This document shows, piece by piece, positions 26,253 through 35,407 of a stretch of 64,000 nt of DNA; positions within the stretch are counted from its first letter, which is position 1; each line of letters opens with the position of its first letter. The notes beneath the pieces were generated by a model. That model saw only the letters and a list, made by a program, of their open reading frames with translations. It was not told where the DNA came from and made no database searches. The stretch is from CAVQBC01 sp963848415. Its GTDB lineage: Bacteria; Actinomycetota; Thermoleophilia; Solirubrobacterales; Solirubrobacteraceae. The position numbers were made by a program, and so were the translations under genes. The stretch spans positions 62,001-126,000 of the forward strand of contig CAWKDN010000003.1 of the NCBI GenBank assembly GCA_963848415.1, given 5' to 3'.

Positions 26253-27228
26253 GGGCGCGGAGGTCGTCTTCGCGGGCGGCGAGCGCGCCGAGCAGGAGCT
26301 CGTGCCCGCCGCCGGCCACCGGCTGGAGACCCTGCGCGTCGAGGGCATCTCGCGCACCAACCCGCTCAAGGCCGCGCGCGCGGTCGGCCGCGCGGCCCTT
26401 GCCCTGCGCACGGCGGACGGCCTGCTCGCCCGTCACCGGCCCGACGCGGTGCTGGGCGGCGGCGGCTACGTGGCGGGGCCGGTCGGCCTCGCCGCGGTGC
26501 GGCGGCGGATCCCGCTCGTGCTGACCGAGGCGGACTCCCACCTCGGGCTCACCAACCGCCTGCTCGCGCCGGCGGCCCGCCGCGTCTGTCTCGCCTTCCC
26601 GCTCGAGGGTCGCACGCCGCCCCGCTACGTCGTCACCGGGCGCCCCGTGCCGCCGACCATCACCGATCGCGGCGCGGCGCGGAGGGAGTTCGGCTTCGCC
26701 GCCGGCGAGACGGTCGTGCTGGTCTTCGGCGGCTCGCTCGGCGCCCGGTCGATCAACCAGGCGGCGGTCGCCGCCTTCGCGGACGTGCCCTACCGCATCC
26801 TGCACGTCCCCGGCCGGCGCGACGCCGGCGAGCTGACCGCGCCGGGGCCGCACTACGTCCTGCGCGACTACGTCGTGCCCTTCGGCCTCGCGCTCGCCGC
26901 CGCCGACCTGGCGGTCGCGCGCGCGGGCGGGTCGGTGTTCGAGCTGGCCCAGTACGGGCTGCCGGCCGTGCTGATCCCTTATCCGCACGCCTCCGCCGAC
27001 CACCAGACCGCCAACGCGGCGTGGATGGAGCGCGCGGGCGCCGCCGTGGTCCTGCCCGACGCCGGCCTGACCGCCGCGCGACTGCGAAGCGCGGTCGACG
27101 GGCTGGTGGGCGATCCGCAGCGCCTGCGCGCCATGGCTGCGGCGTCGGCGCGGCTCGCCCGGCCCGACGCCGCGGCCGCGATCGCGGGAGAGCTGCTGGC
27201 CGCCGCCGGCCGCCGGACGCCCTTCTAG
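26152..27228 (+). CDS. murG: Lipid II-forming GlcNAc transferase
   Basis: The 358-residue GT-B enzyme transfers GlcNAc from UDP-GlcNAc to lipid I at the inner membrane face. Motifs: G-loop AAGGTAGHVVPALA (residues ~14-27), GGGGYVAGPVGLAA, LTEADSHLGLTNRLL, VFGGSLGARSIN, and the donor-binding RAGGSVFELAQYGLPAVLIP with HASADHQTANA. GTG 26152 is the start; the ftsW frame as read overlaps it by 101 bp. Confidence 0.94.
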   Translation: MTLQAPPARIVIAAGGTAGHVVPALAVADALRAEGAEVVFAGGERAEQELVPAAGHRLETLRVEGISRTNPLKAARAVGRAALALRTADGLLARHRPDAVLGGGGYVAGPVGLAAVRRRIPLVLTEADSHLGLTNRLLAPAARRVCLAFPLEGRTPPRYVVTGRPVPPTITDRGAARREFGFAAGETVVLVFGGSLGARSINQAAVAAFADVPYRILHVPGRRDAGELTAPGPHYVLRDYVVPFGLALAAADLAVARAGGSVFELAQYGLPAVLIPYPHASADHQTANAAWMERAGAAVVLPDAGLTAARLRSAVDGLVGDPQRLRAMAAASARLARPDAAAAIAGELLAAAGRRTPF

Positions 27229-27231
27229 GCT
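27226..27231 (+). promoter_or_regulatory. -10-like TAGGCT before murC
   Basis: TAGGCT begins in the murG TAG stop and ends 8 nt before ATG 27240. No Shine-Dalgarno; a possible internal leaderless promoter. Confidence 0.4.
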
Positions 27232-27239
27232 GCTCGCCC

Positions 27240-28628
27240 ATGTCCGGGCCCTGGGCGAGCCGCCGCCTGCACTTCGTCGGCATCGGCGGCGCGGGCATGA
27301 GCGGCCTCGCGCTCGCCGCCCACGCGCTCGGGGCGCAGGTGACAGGTTCAGACCGGGCGCCGGGCTCCCCCTACGCGGGGCCGCTGCTGGAGGCCGGGAT
27401 CGTGCCCGCCATCGGCCACGACGCGGCCCACGTGCCCGCCGGCGCGGAGCTGGTGGTCTCGACGGCGATCCCGCCGTCGAACCCCGAGCGGGCGGCCGCG
27501 CGGGCCCAGGGGTTGCGGGAGCTGCACCGCGCCGCCCTGCTGGGCGAGCTGACCCGCCTGAAGCCCACCATCGCGGTCACCGGCACGCACGGCAAGACGA
27601 CGACGTCGAGCATGCTCGTGCACGCGCTCGCCGCCTGCGGCGTGGACCCGAGCTACCTCGTCGGGGGCGTCGTGCGCTCCACCGGGCGCAACGCCGCCTG
27701 GACCGACGGGGCGTGGCTGGTGGTCGAGGCCGACGAGTCCGACCGCTCGCTGCTCGAGCTCGCGCCGGCGATCGCCGTGCTCACGAACGCCGAGCTCGAC
27801 CACCACACGACCTACAGCTCGCGCCGCGACGTCGACGAGACCTTCCGCGCCTTCCTCGCGCTCGCGCCCGAGCAGGTCGTCTGGGACCGGCCGGAGCTGC
27901 GCGCCCTCGCCGGACCGCGGGCCGTCACCTTCGACGTGCCGGCGCCGCAGCTGGGCCCGGGCGGCAGCGCGTTCACGCTCGACGGCGTCCCGGTCCGGCT
28001 CTCGGTCCCCGGCGCCCACAACGCCCTCGACGCCGCGGCGGCGCTGACCGCCTGCCGCCTCGCGGGCGTCGACCCGGGCGCGGCCGCCGCGGCGCTCGAG
28101 AGCTTCACCGGCGCCGGCCGGCGCTTCGAGCGCCTGGGCAGCAGCCCGGAGGGCGCGCTGGTGGTCGACGACTACGCCCACCATCCCACCGAGGTGCGCG
28201 CCACCCTGGAGGCGGCGCGGACGCTCGCGCCGCGCCGCGTCGTCGCCGTCTTCCAGCCGCACCTGTTCTCGCGCACCCAGCGCGAGGCGCGCCGCTTCGG
28301 CGCGGCGCTGGCGCTGGCCGACGTCGTGCTCGTCACCGGCGTCTACCCGGCGCGCGAGCGCGCGGAGGACTTCCCCGGCGTCAGCGGCCGGCTCGTGCTG
28401 CACGCCGCCGCCGACGCCGCCGGCGGGCGGCCGGTCGCCTGGACGCCCGGGCTCGGCGACGCCGAGGCGTTCCTGCGCGCCACCCTGCGCGAGGGCGACC
28501 TGCTGGTGACCATGGGCGCCGGCGACGTCGACCGGCTCGGGCGCCGGATGGCCGGCAGGGGCGCCGCCGCCGGGGTCGAAGAGGCCCCAGGCTTGCCCGT
28601 TGAAACGCTGCCCGCGCCCACCCGATGA
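27240..28628 (+). CDS. murC: UDP-MurNAc-L-alanine ligase
   Basis: The 462-residue Mur ligase adds L-Ala to UDP-MurNAc, the first peptide step. Nucleotide-binding HFVGIGGAGMSGLA at the N terminus, ATP loop VTGTHGKTTTSSML (~115-128), EADESDRSLL, TNAELDHHTTY, VDDYAHHPTEVRATL and FQPHLFSRTQ are seen. It is followed directly by ftsQ (4-bp overlap); murB, often next to murC, is absent here and must lie elsewhere. Confidence 0.94.
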   Translation: MSGPWASRRLHFVGIGGAGMSGLALAAHALGAQVTGSDRAPGSPYAGPLLEAGIVPAIGHDAAHVPAGAELVVSTAIPPSNPERAAARAQGLRELHRAALLGELTRLKPTIAVTGTHGKTTTSSMLVHALAACGVDPSYLVGGVVRSTGRNAAWTDGAWLVVEADESDRSLLELAPAIAVLTNAELDHHTTYSSRRDVDETFRAFLALAPEQVVWDRPELRALAGPRAVTFDVPAPQLGPGGSAFTLDGVPVRLSVPGAHNALDAAAALTACRLAGVDPGAAAAALESFTGAGRRFERLGSSPEGALVVDDYAHHPTEVRATLEAARTLAPRRVVAVFQPHLFSRTQREARRFGAALALADVVLVTGVYPARERAEDFPGVSGRLVLHAAADAAGGRPVAWTPGLGDAEAFLRATLREGDLLVTMGAGDVDRLGRRMAGRGAAAGVEEAPGLPVETLPAPTR

Positions 28629-29557
28629 GCGGCGCCCGTACCGCGCTGCCCGCCCGGCTGCGCGTCGGGCGGCTGCCGCGGCCGCGCGGGCGGGTCGTCG
28701 TGATCGTGGCGCTGGCCGCCGCGCTGCTGACCGCCGGCTGGCTGTGGTTCCGCGACTCGGGCTTCGCGCGCGTGGAGACCGTCTTCATCACGGGCACGAG
28801 CCCCGGCCAGGATGCCGCCATCCGCTCGGCCCTGCGCAAGTCCGCGCGCGAGATGACCACGCTGCACGTCCGCGAGAGCGCGCTGCGCTCGGCCGTCGCC
28901 GCCTACCCGTCCGTGGCCGACCTGCGGATCGACGCGGAATTCCCGCACAAGCTCTCCATCGAGGTCGTCGAGCACCGGCCCGTGGCGATCGTCGAGCTGC
29001 CGGGCCGCCGCGTGCCCGCCTCCGGCGGCGGCGTGCTGCTGCGCGGCATCCGCGAGCCGGGCGACCTGCCGGTCATCCGCACCCGCCGCCCGCTCGGGGG
29101 CGAGCGGGTAACCGAGCGCGCCACCCTCGGTGCGCTCGCCGTCGCGGGCAGTGCGCCGGCCGCCCTGCACGACCGCGTGACCTCCGTCGGCTGGGAGCGC
29201 CGCGGGCTCGTCGCCGAGCTGCGCGACGGTCCGCCGCTGATCTTCGGGACGCCCGACCAGCCGCGCGCGAAGTGGGACGCCGCGGCCCGCGTGCTCGCCG
29301 ATCCAGCCGCCGCCGGCGCGACCTACCTGGACCTGCGGGTGCCCGAGCGCGTCGGCGCCGGCGGGCTCGGGCCGGTCACCGAGGAGCCGGCCGAGGGCGC
29401 GGCCGGCGCGACCGACCCGGAGGCCGCCGAGGCGCCGGCCGAGCCCGGCGCGACCGCCCCGGAGGCCGCCGAGGCGCCGGCCGAGCCCGGCGCGACCGCC
29501 CCGGAGGAGGCGGCTCCCGAGGTCGCCGAACCCACCGTCCCGGACCCTCAACCTTGA
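28625..29557 (+). CDS. ftsQ: Division protein FtsQ with repetitive acidic tail
   Basis: The 310-residue bitopic protein has a basic cytoplasmic N terminus, one membrane helix (VVVIVALAAALLTAGWLWF), a POTRA domain (FARVETVFITGTSPGQDAAI, ESALRSAVAAYPSVADLRI) and an FtsQ beta domain (FPHKLSIEVVEHRPVAIVEL). After residue ~250 comes a low-complexity Ala/Pro/Glu extracytoplasmic tail with two identical 14-residue repeats. FtsQ recruits FtsL/FtsI and later proteins to the septum. ATG 28625 overlaps murC by 4 bp. Confidence 0.9.
   Translation: MSGARTALPARLRVGRLPRPRGRVVVIVALAAALLTAGWLWFRDSGFARVETVFITGTSPGQDAAIRSALRKSAREMTTLHVRESALRSAVAAYPSVADLRIDAEFPHKLSIEVVEHRPVAIVELPGRRVPASGGGVLLRGIREPGDLPVIRTRRPLGGERVTERATLGALAVAGSAPAALHDRVTSVGWERRGLVAELRDGPPLIFGTPDQPRAKWDAAARVLADPAAAGATYLDLRVPERVGAGGLGPVTEEPAEGAAGATDPEAAEAPAEPGATAPEAAEAPAEPGATAPEEAAPEVAEPTVPDPQP
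29419..29502 (+). repeat. Two identical 42-bp tandem repeats in ftsQ
   Basis: The units 29419-29460 and 29461-29502 are identical at the nucleotide level and encode AAEAPAEPGATAPE-type repeats in frame. They suggest recent duplication by slippage in the tail. Confidence 0.85.
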
Positions 29558-29605
29558 CGTGAGAGTAGGCCGACCCTCAAGTGGTGGTCGAGGTTACGGG
29601 GTCTT

Positions 29606-29619
29606 GCAACGGGCGTTGC
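29606..29619 (+). promoter_or_regulatory. Small inverted repeat upstream of ftsZ
   Basis: GCAACG-GG-CGTTGC lies 15 bp upstream of the ftsZ -35 hexamer. Such a short palindrome could be an operator; no regulator can be named. Confidence 0.3.
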
Positions 29620-29634
29620 GACCGGTCGCCGATT

Positions 29635-29664
29635 TTGACAAACAACAGGAAATGCCCGTAACGT
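29635..29664 (+). promoter_or_regulatory. ftsZ promoter (TTGACA-18-TAACGT)
   Basis: A consensus -35 TTGACA at 29635-29640 and a -10-like TAACGT at 29659-29664 are 18 nt apart in a locally AT-richer stretch. Transcription would start near 29671, with a ~60-nt leader before ATG 29733. It is the best-looking promoter in the window. Confidence 0.6.
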
Positions 29665-29732
29665 GCCAGAATCCGCGCCGCAGAAGAGCCTGCGAAAACG
29701 CTCGACTCTAACTAGAGGTCCGGACAGAAACC

Positions 29733-30812
29733 ATGGAAGCTGGAAGCTATCTCGCAGTCATCAAGGTCGTCGGAGTCGGCGGCGGTGGCACCAACGCCGT
29801 CAACCGGATGATCGACGCCGGCCTGTCCGGCGTGGAGTTCGTGGCGGCCAACACGGACGCCCAGGCGCTGCAGATGACCGACGCCGACATCAAGCTCAAC
29901 ATCGGCCACGACCTCACCAAGGGGCTCGGCGCGGGCGCGAACCCGCAGATCGGCCAGGGGGCGGCGGCCGAGTCGCGCGACGACATCAAGGAGGCGCTCA
30001 AGGGCGCCGACATGGTCTTCGTCACCGCCGGTGAGGGCGGCGGCACCGGCACGGGCGCGGCGCCGGTGATCGCCGAGATCGCCAAGAACGAGATCGGCGC
30101 GCTGACCGTCGGCGTCGTGACGCGGCCGTTCCAGTTCGAGGGCGCCCAGCGCGCGCGGCAGGCCCAGGAGGGCATCGCCCGCCTGCGCGAGAACGTCGAC
30201 ACGATGATCGTCATCCCGAACGACCGGCTGCTGTCGATGGTCGAGCGGCGCACGAGCATCCTCGACGCCTTCCGCGAGGCCGACAACGTCCTGCGCCAGG
30301 GCGTGCAGGGCATCACCGACCTGATCACGATCCCCGGCCTGATCAACCTCGACTTCGCCGACGTGCGCACGATCATGCAGGACGCCGGCTCGGCGCTGAT
30401 GGGCATCGGCTCGGCCAACGGCGAGTCGCGCGCCGCCGAGGCCGCCAAGTCGGCGATCTCCTCGCCGCTGCTCGAGGAGTCCGTCGAGGGGGCCACCGGC
30501 ATCCTGCTCAACATCACCGGCGGCAAGGACCTCGGCCTCTTCGAGGTCAACGAGGCCGCCGAGATCATCCACTCAGCCGCCGACAGCAACGCCAACATCA
30601 TCTTCGGCGCGGTCATCGACGAGGGGCTGGAGAACGACATCCGCGTCACGCTGATCGCCACCGGCTTCGACCGCCCGGGCGGGGGCGGCGAGGGCTACGG
30701 CGGCGAGGGCGAGCGCCGGCCGCGCGACCGCGGCCCGCGCATCGACGATCGCCAGCGCTCGACGCTCGAGATCGGCGACGACGAGATCGACATCCCGCCG
30801 TTCCTGCGCTGA
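29733..30812 (+). CDS. ftsZ: Cell division GTPase FtsZ
   Basis: The 359-residue tubulin homologue forms the Z ring. GVGGGGTNAVNRM (residues ~14-26), the tubulin signature AGEGGGTGTGAAPV (~98-111), VVTRPFQFEG, NDRLL, NLDFADVRTIM and the T7 region are intact. A short Gly/Arg linker precedes the conserved C-terminal peptide DDEIDIPPFLR, which binds partners such as SepF or FtsW. It has its own promoter and is followed by glycine cleavage genes rather than the sepF/ylm genes common elsewhere. Confidence 0.97.
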   Translation: MEAGSYLAVIKVVGVGGGGTNAVNRMIDAGLSGVEFVAANTDAQALQMTDADIKLNIGHDLTKGLGAGANPQIGQGAAAESRDDIKEALKGADMVFVTAGEGGGTGTGAAPVIAEIAKNEIGALTVGVVTRPFQFEGAQRARQAQEGIARLRENVDTMIVIPNDRLLSMVERRTSILDAFREADNVLRQGVQGITDLITIPGLINLDFADVRTIMQDAGSALMGIGSANGESRAAEAAKSAISSPLLEESVEGATGILLNITGGKDLGLFEVNEAAEIIHSAADSNANIIFGAVIDEGLENDIRVTLIATGFDRPGGGGEGYGGEGERRPRDRGPRIDDRQRSTLEIGDDEIDIPPFLR

Positions 30813-30857
30813 GCCGCGCGGGTCGCCCGGGCCCAGGGTTCGGGCCACCCCCGTTGC

Positions 30858-30863
30858 TAGGGT
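30858..30863 (+). promoter_or_regulatory. -10-like TAGGGT before gcvT
   Basis: TAGGGT ends 10 nt before ATG 30874 without any Shine-Dalgarno, suggesting a leaderless or near-leaderless gcv transcript. No glycine riboswitch fits in the 61-bp gap. Confidence 0.45.
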
Positions 30864-30873
30864 CCGGCGACGG

Positions 30874-31978
30874 ATGGCGACCGGCACCGAGACGCTGAAG
30901 CGCACGCCGCTCTACGAGCGCCATGTCGCGGCGGGCGCCCGGATCGTCCCGTTCGCCGGCTGGGAGATGCCGGTCTCCTACGAGGGCATCCGCCAGGAGC
31001 ACGAGGCCGTGCGCACCCACGCCGGGATCTTCGACGTCTCCCACATGGGCGAGGTCCAGACGACCGGGCCCGACGCCGAGGCGTTCCTGCAGCGCGCGCT
31101 CTCCAACGACGTCGCGCGGATCGCCCCCGACGGCGCGCAGTACAGCGTCATGCTCAACCCGCAGGGCGGCGTCCTGGACGACCTGTTCACCTACCGCCTC
31201 GCCGATGGCGACGGCGACGGCGGGGGCTTCCTGACGGTCACGAACGCCGCCAACCACGAGGGCGACCTCGCCCGGCTGCGCGCGCTGGCGAGGGAGGAGG
31301 GCTTCGCGGTCGAGCTCGACGACCGGCTCGCGGACTACGCCATGCTGGCCGTCCAGGGCCCCGCGGCGCGCGGGCTGCTGGCGCCGCTGGTGCAAGAGGG
31401 CGAGCTGCCGGGCCGCTTCCGCACGGCCACGCTCACGGTCGCCGGCGCGCCGGGCACGCTGGTCGCCGGCACCGGCTACACCGGTGAGGACGGCGTCGAG
31501 CTGCTCGTCGACCCGGCGCACGCTCCCGCGGTGTGGGACGCCGTTCTCGCCGCCGGCGCCGCGCCCGTCGGCCTCGGCGCGCGCGACACGCTGCGCCTCG
31601 AGGTCTGCTTCCACCTCTACGGCAACGACCTGTCCACCGACCGCGGGCCGATCGAGGCCGGGCTGGGCTGGTGCTGCAAGGAGGACACCGGCTTCGTCGG
31701 CGCCGACGCCGTGTGCGCGGCGCGCACGGAGGGCACCCCCGAGCGCCTCGTCCCCTTCGTGATCACCGGTCCCGGCATCGCCCGCCAGGGCAACCCGGTC
31801 GCCGGCGGCGGCGAGGTGACCTCCGGCACGCTCTCGCCGAGCCTCGGCGATCGGGATCGGCATGGCCTACGTCCCCGCCGGGAAGGCCGAGCCGGGCACG
31901 CCGCTGGAGATCGACGTCCGCGGCCGCACGCGCGCCGCCGAGGTCCGCAGCAAGCCGCTCTACAGCAAGGAGACCTGA
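30874..31978 (+). CDS. gcvT: Glycine cleavage system T protein (aminomethyltransferase), one apparent frameshift
   Basis: T protein transfers the methylene group from the H-protein arm to tetrahydrofolate, releasing ammonia. TPLYERHVAAGARIVPFAGW, FDVSHMGEV, GYTGEDGVEL and LGARDTLRLE are typical. After VTSGTLSPSLG (to ~31848) the frame is lost; deleting one base at about 31849 restores IGIGMAYVPAGKAEPGTPLE and the end SKPLYSKET with a TGA at 31976-31978. As printed, the frame runs on as an Arg-rich tail to 32196. Either an indel error or a real frameshift; gene content otherwise looks functional. It lies 4 nt before gcvH. Confidence 0.88.
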
Positions 31979-31982
31979 GACC

Positions 31983-32369
31983 GTGGCCGAGGCCAGCTAC
32001 CCCGACGACCTCAAGTACCACCCCGAGCACGACTGGGCGCGCGTGGACGGCGACACCGCCACCTTCGGCATCACGTGGTACGCCCAGGAGCAGCTCGGCG
32101 AGGTCGTCTTCTTCGACCCGCCCGAGGTCGGCAAGTCGATCGCCAAGGACGAGCCCTACACCGAGGTGGAGTCCGTCAAGGCCGTCTCGGACGTGATCGC
32201 CCCGCTCAGCGGCGAGGTCACCGAGGTCAACGGCGAGCTCGGCGACAGCCCCGAGGCCATAAACGAGGACCCCTACGGCGCCGGGTGGCTGGTCAAGGTG
32301 CGCCTCTCGGACGTATCCGAGGTGGAGTCCCTCATGGACGCCGCCGCCTACAAGGACACTTTGAGCTAG
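31983..32369 (+). CDS. gcvH: Glycine cleavage system H protein
   Basis: The 128-residue lipoyl carrier shuttles the methylamine intermediate between the P, T and L proteins. DDLKYHPEHDWARV, GITWYAQEQLGEVVFFDPP and the lipoylation site VESVKAVSDV (Lys ~66) are intact, as is the C-terminal GWLVKVRLSD. GTG 31983 is the start, four bases after the repaired gcvT stop. It is 9 bp before gcvPA. Confidence 0.95.
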   Translation: MAEASYPDDLKYHPEHDWARVDGDTATFGITWYAQEQLGEVVFFDPPEVGKSIAKDEPYTEVESVKAVSDVIAPLSGEVTEVNGELGDSPEAINEDPYGAGWLVKVRLSDVSEVESLMDAAAYKDTLS

Positions 32370-32378
32370 GACCACACC

Positions 32379-33780
32379 ATGAGCCGCTACACCTCCGCCA
32401 CCGACGACGACCGCCGCGAGATGCTCGAGCGCATCGGCGCCGGCTCGGTGCAGGAGCTCTTCGCCGGGCTGCCGGAGGGCGTGCGGCTCGGGCGCGAGCT
32501 CGACCTGCCGCCGGGCAAGCCCGAGCAGGAGGTCTACGCCTACCTGCGCGAGCTGGCGAGCGCCAACGTCTCCGCCGAGGACGAGGTCACCTTCGCCGGC
32601 GGCGGCATGTACGACCACTACGTCCCGGCGCTGGTTGACTCGATCATCCAGCGCTCGGAGTTCCTGACGCCCTACACGCCCTATCAGCCCGAGATCTCCC
32701 AGGGCGGGCTGCAGGTGATGTTCGAGTACCAGACCGCGATCTCCGAGCTGACCGGCCTGCCCGCCTCCAACGCGAGCGTCTACGAGGGCCCGAGCGCCGT
32801 CGCCGCCGCCGGCTGGCTGGCCTTCGGGCAGACCAGGCGCAGCCGCTTCCTGGTCTCGCGCGGCGTGCACCCGCACAGCCGCGAGACGCTGGTCACGACC
32901 GCGGCCGGCTGGGGGACCGAGATCGAGGAGCTGCCGCTCGACCGACGGGGTCACCGACGCGGGCGCGCTGGAGGAGGCGCTCGGCGACGACGTGTGCGCC
33001 GTCGTGCTGCAGTACCCGAACTACCTCGGCGCGGTCGAGGACCTCGAGGCGCTGGTCGCCCCGGCGCAGGCGGCGGGCGCGATGGTGATCGTCGCCTGCG
33101 ATCCGTTGGCGCTCGGCGTGCTGCGGGCGCCCGGCGACTTCGGCGTCGACGTCGCGGTCGGCGAGGGCCAGGCGCTCGGCAATCGCCTGGACTACGGCGG
33201 CCCGTCCTTCGGCTTCTTCGCCGCGAACGAGAAGTACCTGCGGCGGCTGCCCGGGCGGATCGCGGGGGAGACCACCGACGTCGACGGCCGCCGCGGCTTC
33301 GTGCTCACGCTGCAGACGCGCGAGCAGCACATCCGCCGCGAGAAGGCGACGCACAACATCTGCACCGCCCAGGCGCTCAACGCGCTCGCGGGCGTCATCT
33401 ACCTGAGCTGGCTGGGCCGCCGCGGGATCGGCGAGCTGGCCGAGCTGATGCTCCAGCGCACGGCCTACGCGCGCGAGCGCCTGGCCTCGCTGGACGGCGT
33501 CGAGCCGCTGCACGCCCAGCCGGTCGTGCGCGAGTTCGCCGTCCGCCTCGCCGCGCCGGTCGACCGCGTGATCGAGCGCTGCGCGGCCGAGGGCATCAAC
33601 CCCGGGCTGCCGCTCGGCGCCGACTACGAGGAGTTCGCCGACGGCCTGCTGGTGGCGATCACCGAGCAGCGCTCGAAGGCCGACATCGACCGGCTGGTGT
33701 CCGTGCTGGGGGCGGCGGTGGCGGCCGAGCGCGAGGGCGCCGGCGCGCGCGCCGGGGCCGGGGCGGGGGCGGGGGCATGA
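32379..33780 (+). CDS. gcvPA: Glycine dehydrogenase (decarboxylating) subunit 1, one apparent frameshift
   Basis: N-terminal half of the two-subunit P protein, which decarboxylates glycine with PLP. The first part reads YTSATDDDRREMLERIG, GGGMYDHYVPALVDSI and YQPEISQGGLQ. The frame breaks after EELPLD: removing one C near 32943 joins it to DGVTDAGALEEALGDDVC and to QYPNYLGAVEDLE, FGFFAANEKYLRR, ATHNICTAQALNAL and NPGLPLG. The stop overlaps the gcvPB ATG by 4 bp. Without repair neither piece would make a working subunit. Confidence 0.87.
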
Positions 33781-35364
33781 AGAACGAGAACGAGCTGCAC
33801 GCCGACCCGGGCGTCGAGCGCGACGAGCCCGCCGAGCGGCGCGGGGTCACGCTGCACGAGACGGCCCAGCAGCGCGACGGCGCGCGCACGATCTACGAGC
33901 GCTCGCGCCCCGGGCGCCGCGCCTTCGTCGCGCCGCCGCTGGACGTGCCCGCCCAGCCGCTGGACGACCTGCTGCCGGCAGCGCTGCGCCGCACGCGAGC
34001 CGCCACGCCTGCCGGAGATCTCAGAGCCGGAGATCGTGCGCCACTACAACCGGCTCTCCAAGCGCAACTTCGATCTCGACACCGGCTTCTACCCGCTCGG
34101 GTCGTGCACGATGAAGCACAACCCGAAGCTGCACGAGCGCGTCGCGGCGCTGCCGGGCAACGCGCGCCTGCACCCGGCCCAGCACCCGTCGCGGGCGCAG
34201 GGCGCGCTGCGGCTGATGTGGGAGCTGCAGCGGGCGCTCGGCGAGGTCGCGGGGCTCCCGCACGTCTCGCTGCAGCCCAGCGCCGGCTCCCACGGCGAGC
34301 TGGCCGGGGTGCTGCTCACGCGCGCTTACCACGAGGATCGCGGCGACGAGCGCTCCAAGGTGCTCACGCCCGACACCGCGCACGGCACCAACCCCGCGAC
34401 GGTGACGATGGCGGGCTATGAGGTCGTCAAGGTCGGGACGAACGCCGACGGCGGCGTCGACGTCGAGGACCTGCGCGCGAAGGCCGACGACCAGGTCGCT
34501 TGCCTGATGCTCACCAACCCCAACACGCTCGGCCTCTTCGACGAGAACATCGAGGAGATCGCGGAGATCGTCCACGGCGTCGGGGCGACGCTGTACTACG
34601 ACGGGGCCAACCTCAACGCGGTGATGGGCATCGCCCGGCCGGGCGACATGGGCTTCGACATCGTGCACTTCAACCTGCACAAGACCTTCACGCAGCCGCA
34701 CGGCGGCGGCGGGCCCGGCGCCGGGCCGATCGCCGTCTCGGACCGCATCGAGCCGTTCCTGCCGCGCCCGCAGGTGGTCCGCCGCGAGGAGGGATCCAAC
34801 GGCCACGGCCCGCGCTTCGACCTCGACCTCGACCGGCCGAAGTCGATCGGGCGCCTGCGCGGCTTCCAGGGCAACTACGGCGTCTTCGTGCGCTCCTACG
34901 CCTACATCCTCTCGCTCGGCGCCGACGGCCTCAAGGAGGCCTCCGAGACCGCGGTCCTCAACGCCAACTACCTGCTGGCCCGGCTGGGCGAGGAGGGCGT
35001 GGCGGAGTACCTCCCGGTCGCCTACGACCGCGTGTGCATGCACGAGTTCGTCCTCTCCGGCGCGCCGATGAAGCGCGAGCTCGGGCTGCGGACGCTCGAC
35101 CTCGCCAAGCGCCTGCTCGACCACGGCTTCCACCCGCCGACCGTCTACTTCCCGCTGCTGGTCGACGAGGCGGTGCTGGTCGAGCCGACGGAGACCGAGA
35201 CCAAGGAGACGCTGGACGCCTTCGCCGACGCGATCGCCGAGATCCTGCGCGAGGCGGCCGAGGACCCCGAGGTGGCGCGCAACGCGCCCTACACCACGCC
35301 GGTGCGGCGGCTGGACGAGGCCGGCGCGGCCAAGCGCCCGGTCATCCGCCAGGCCATGTCCTGA
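33777..35364 (+). CDS. gcvPB: Glycine dehydrogenase (decarboxylating) subunit 2, one apparent frameshift
   Basis: C-terminal half of the split P protein, carrying the PLP lysine in FNLHKTFTQPHGGGGPG. The amino end (MKNENEL...TIYERSRPGRRAFVAPPLD) is in one frame up to about 33993. The rest, from REPPRLPEISEPEIVRHYN through FYPLGSCTMKHNP, is one base further on. A single extra base near 33990-33996 explains it. If translation instead began at GTG 34036 the protein would lack ~85 residues. Split gcvPA/gcvPB is common in Gram-positive and thermophilic lineages. Confidence 0.87.
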
Positions 35365-35367
35365 CCT

Positions 35368-35390
35368 CCGGCCGGCTCACGGCCGGCCGG
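35368..35390 (+). terminator. Strong GC stem-loop between gcvPB and trpS
   Basis: CCGGCCGGC-TCACG-GCCGGCCGG is a perfect 9-bp stem, 3 bp after the gcvPB stop. It lacks a T-run, so it may be a Rho-type or stabilising 3' hairpin, not a standard intrinsic terminator. Confidence 0.4.
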
Positions 35391-35396
35391 TACCCT
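35391..35396 (+). promoter_or_regulatory. -10-like TACCCT before trpS
   Basis: TACCCT follows the stem-loop directly and ends 11 nt before ATG 35408. The same GGTACCCT is found before hisC (40678-40683). Confidence 0.4.
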
Positions 35397-35407
35397 GGCC
35401 CGTCGGC

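Noticed and set aside
23541..26411. 956-codon minus-strand open frame opposite murD-ftsW
   Set aside because: Covers two well-supported plus-strand genes and has no domain-like segment.
29419..29502. CRISPR-like repeat in ftsQ
   Set aside because: The two repeats are adjacent, in frame, and encode low-complexity protein; no spacers.
30813..30873. Glycine riboswitch before gcvT
   Set aside because: Only 61 bp separate ftsZ and gcvT, with a -10-like element 10 nt before the ATG; no tandem aptamer fits.
31976..32196. Arg-rich C-terminal extension of gcvT as read
   Set aside because: It overlaps gcvH in another frame; the conserved GcvT end is present one base out of frame, so the extension is an artefact of the shift.
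35365..35407. T-box or attenuator before trpS
   Set aside because: The gap is 43 bp, mostly a 9-bp GC hairpin; no room for a T-box, no Trp-rich leader.
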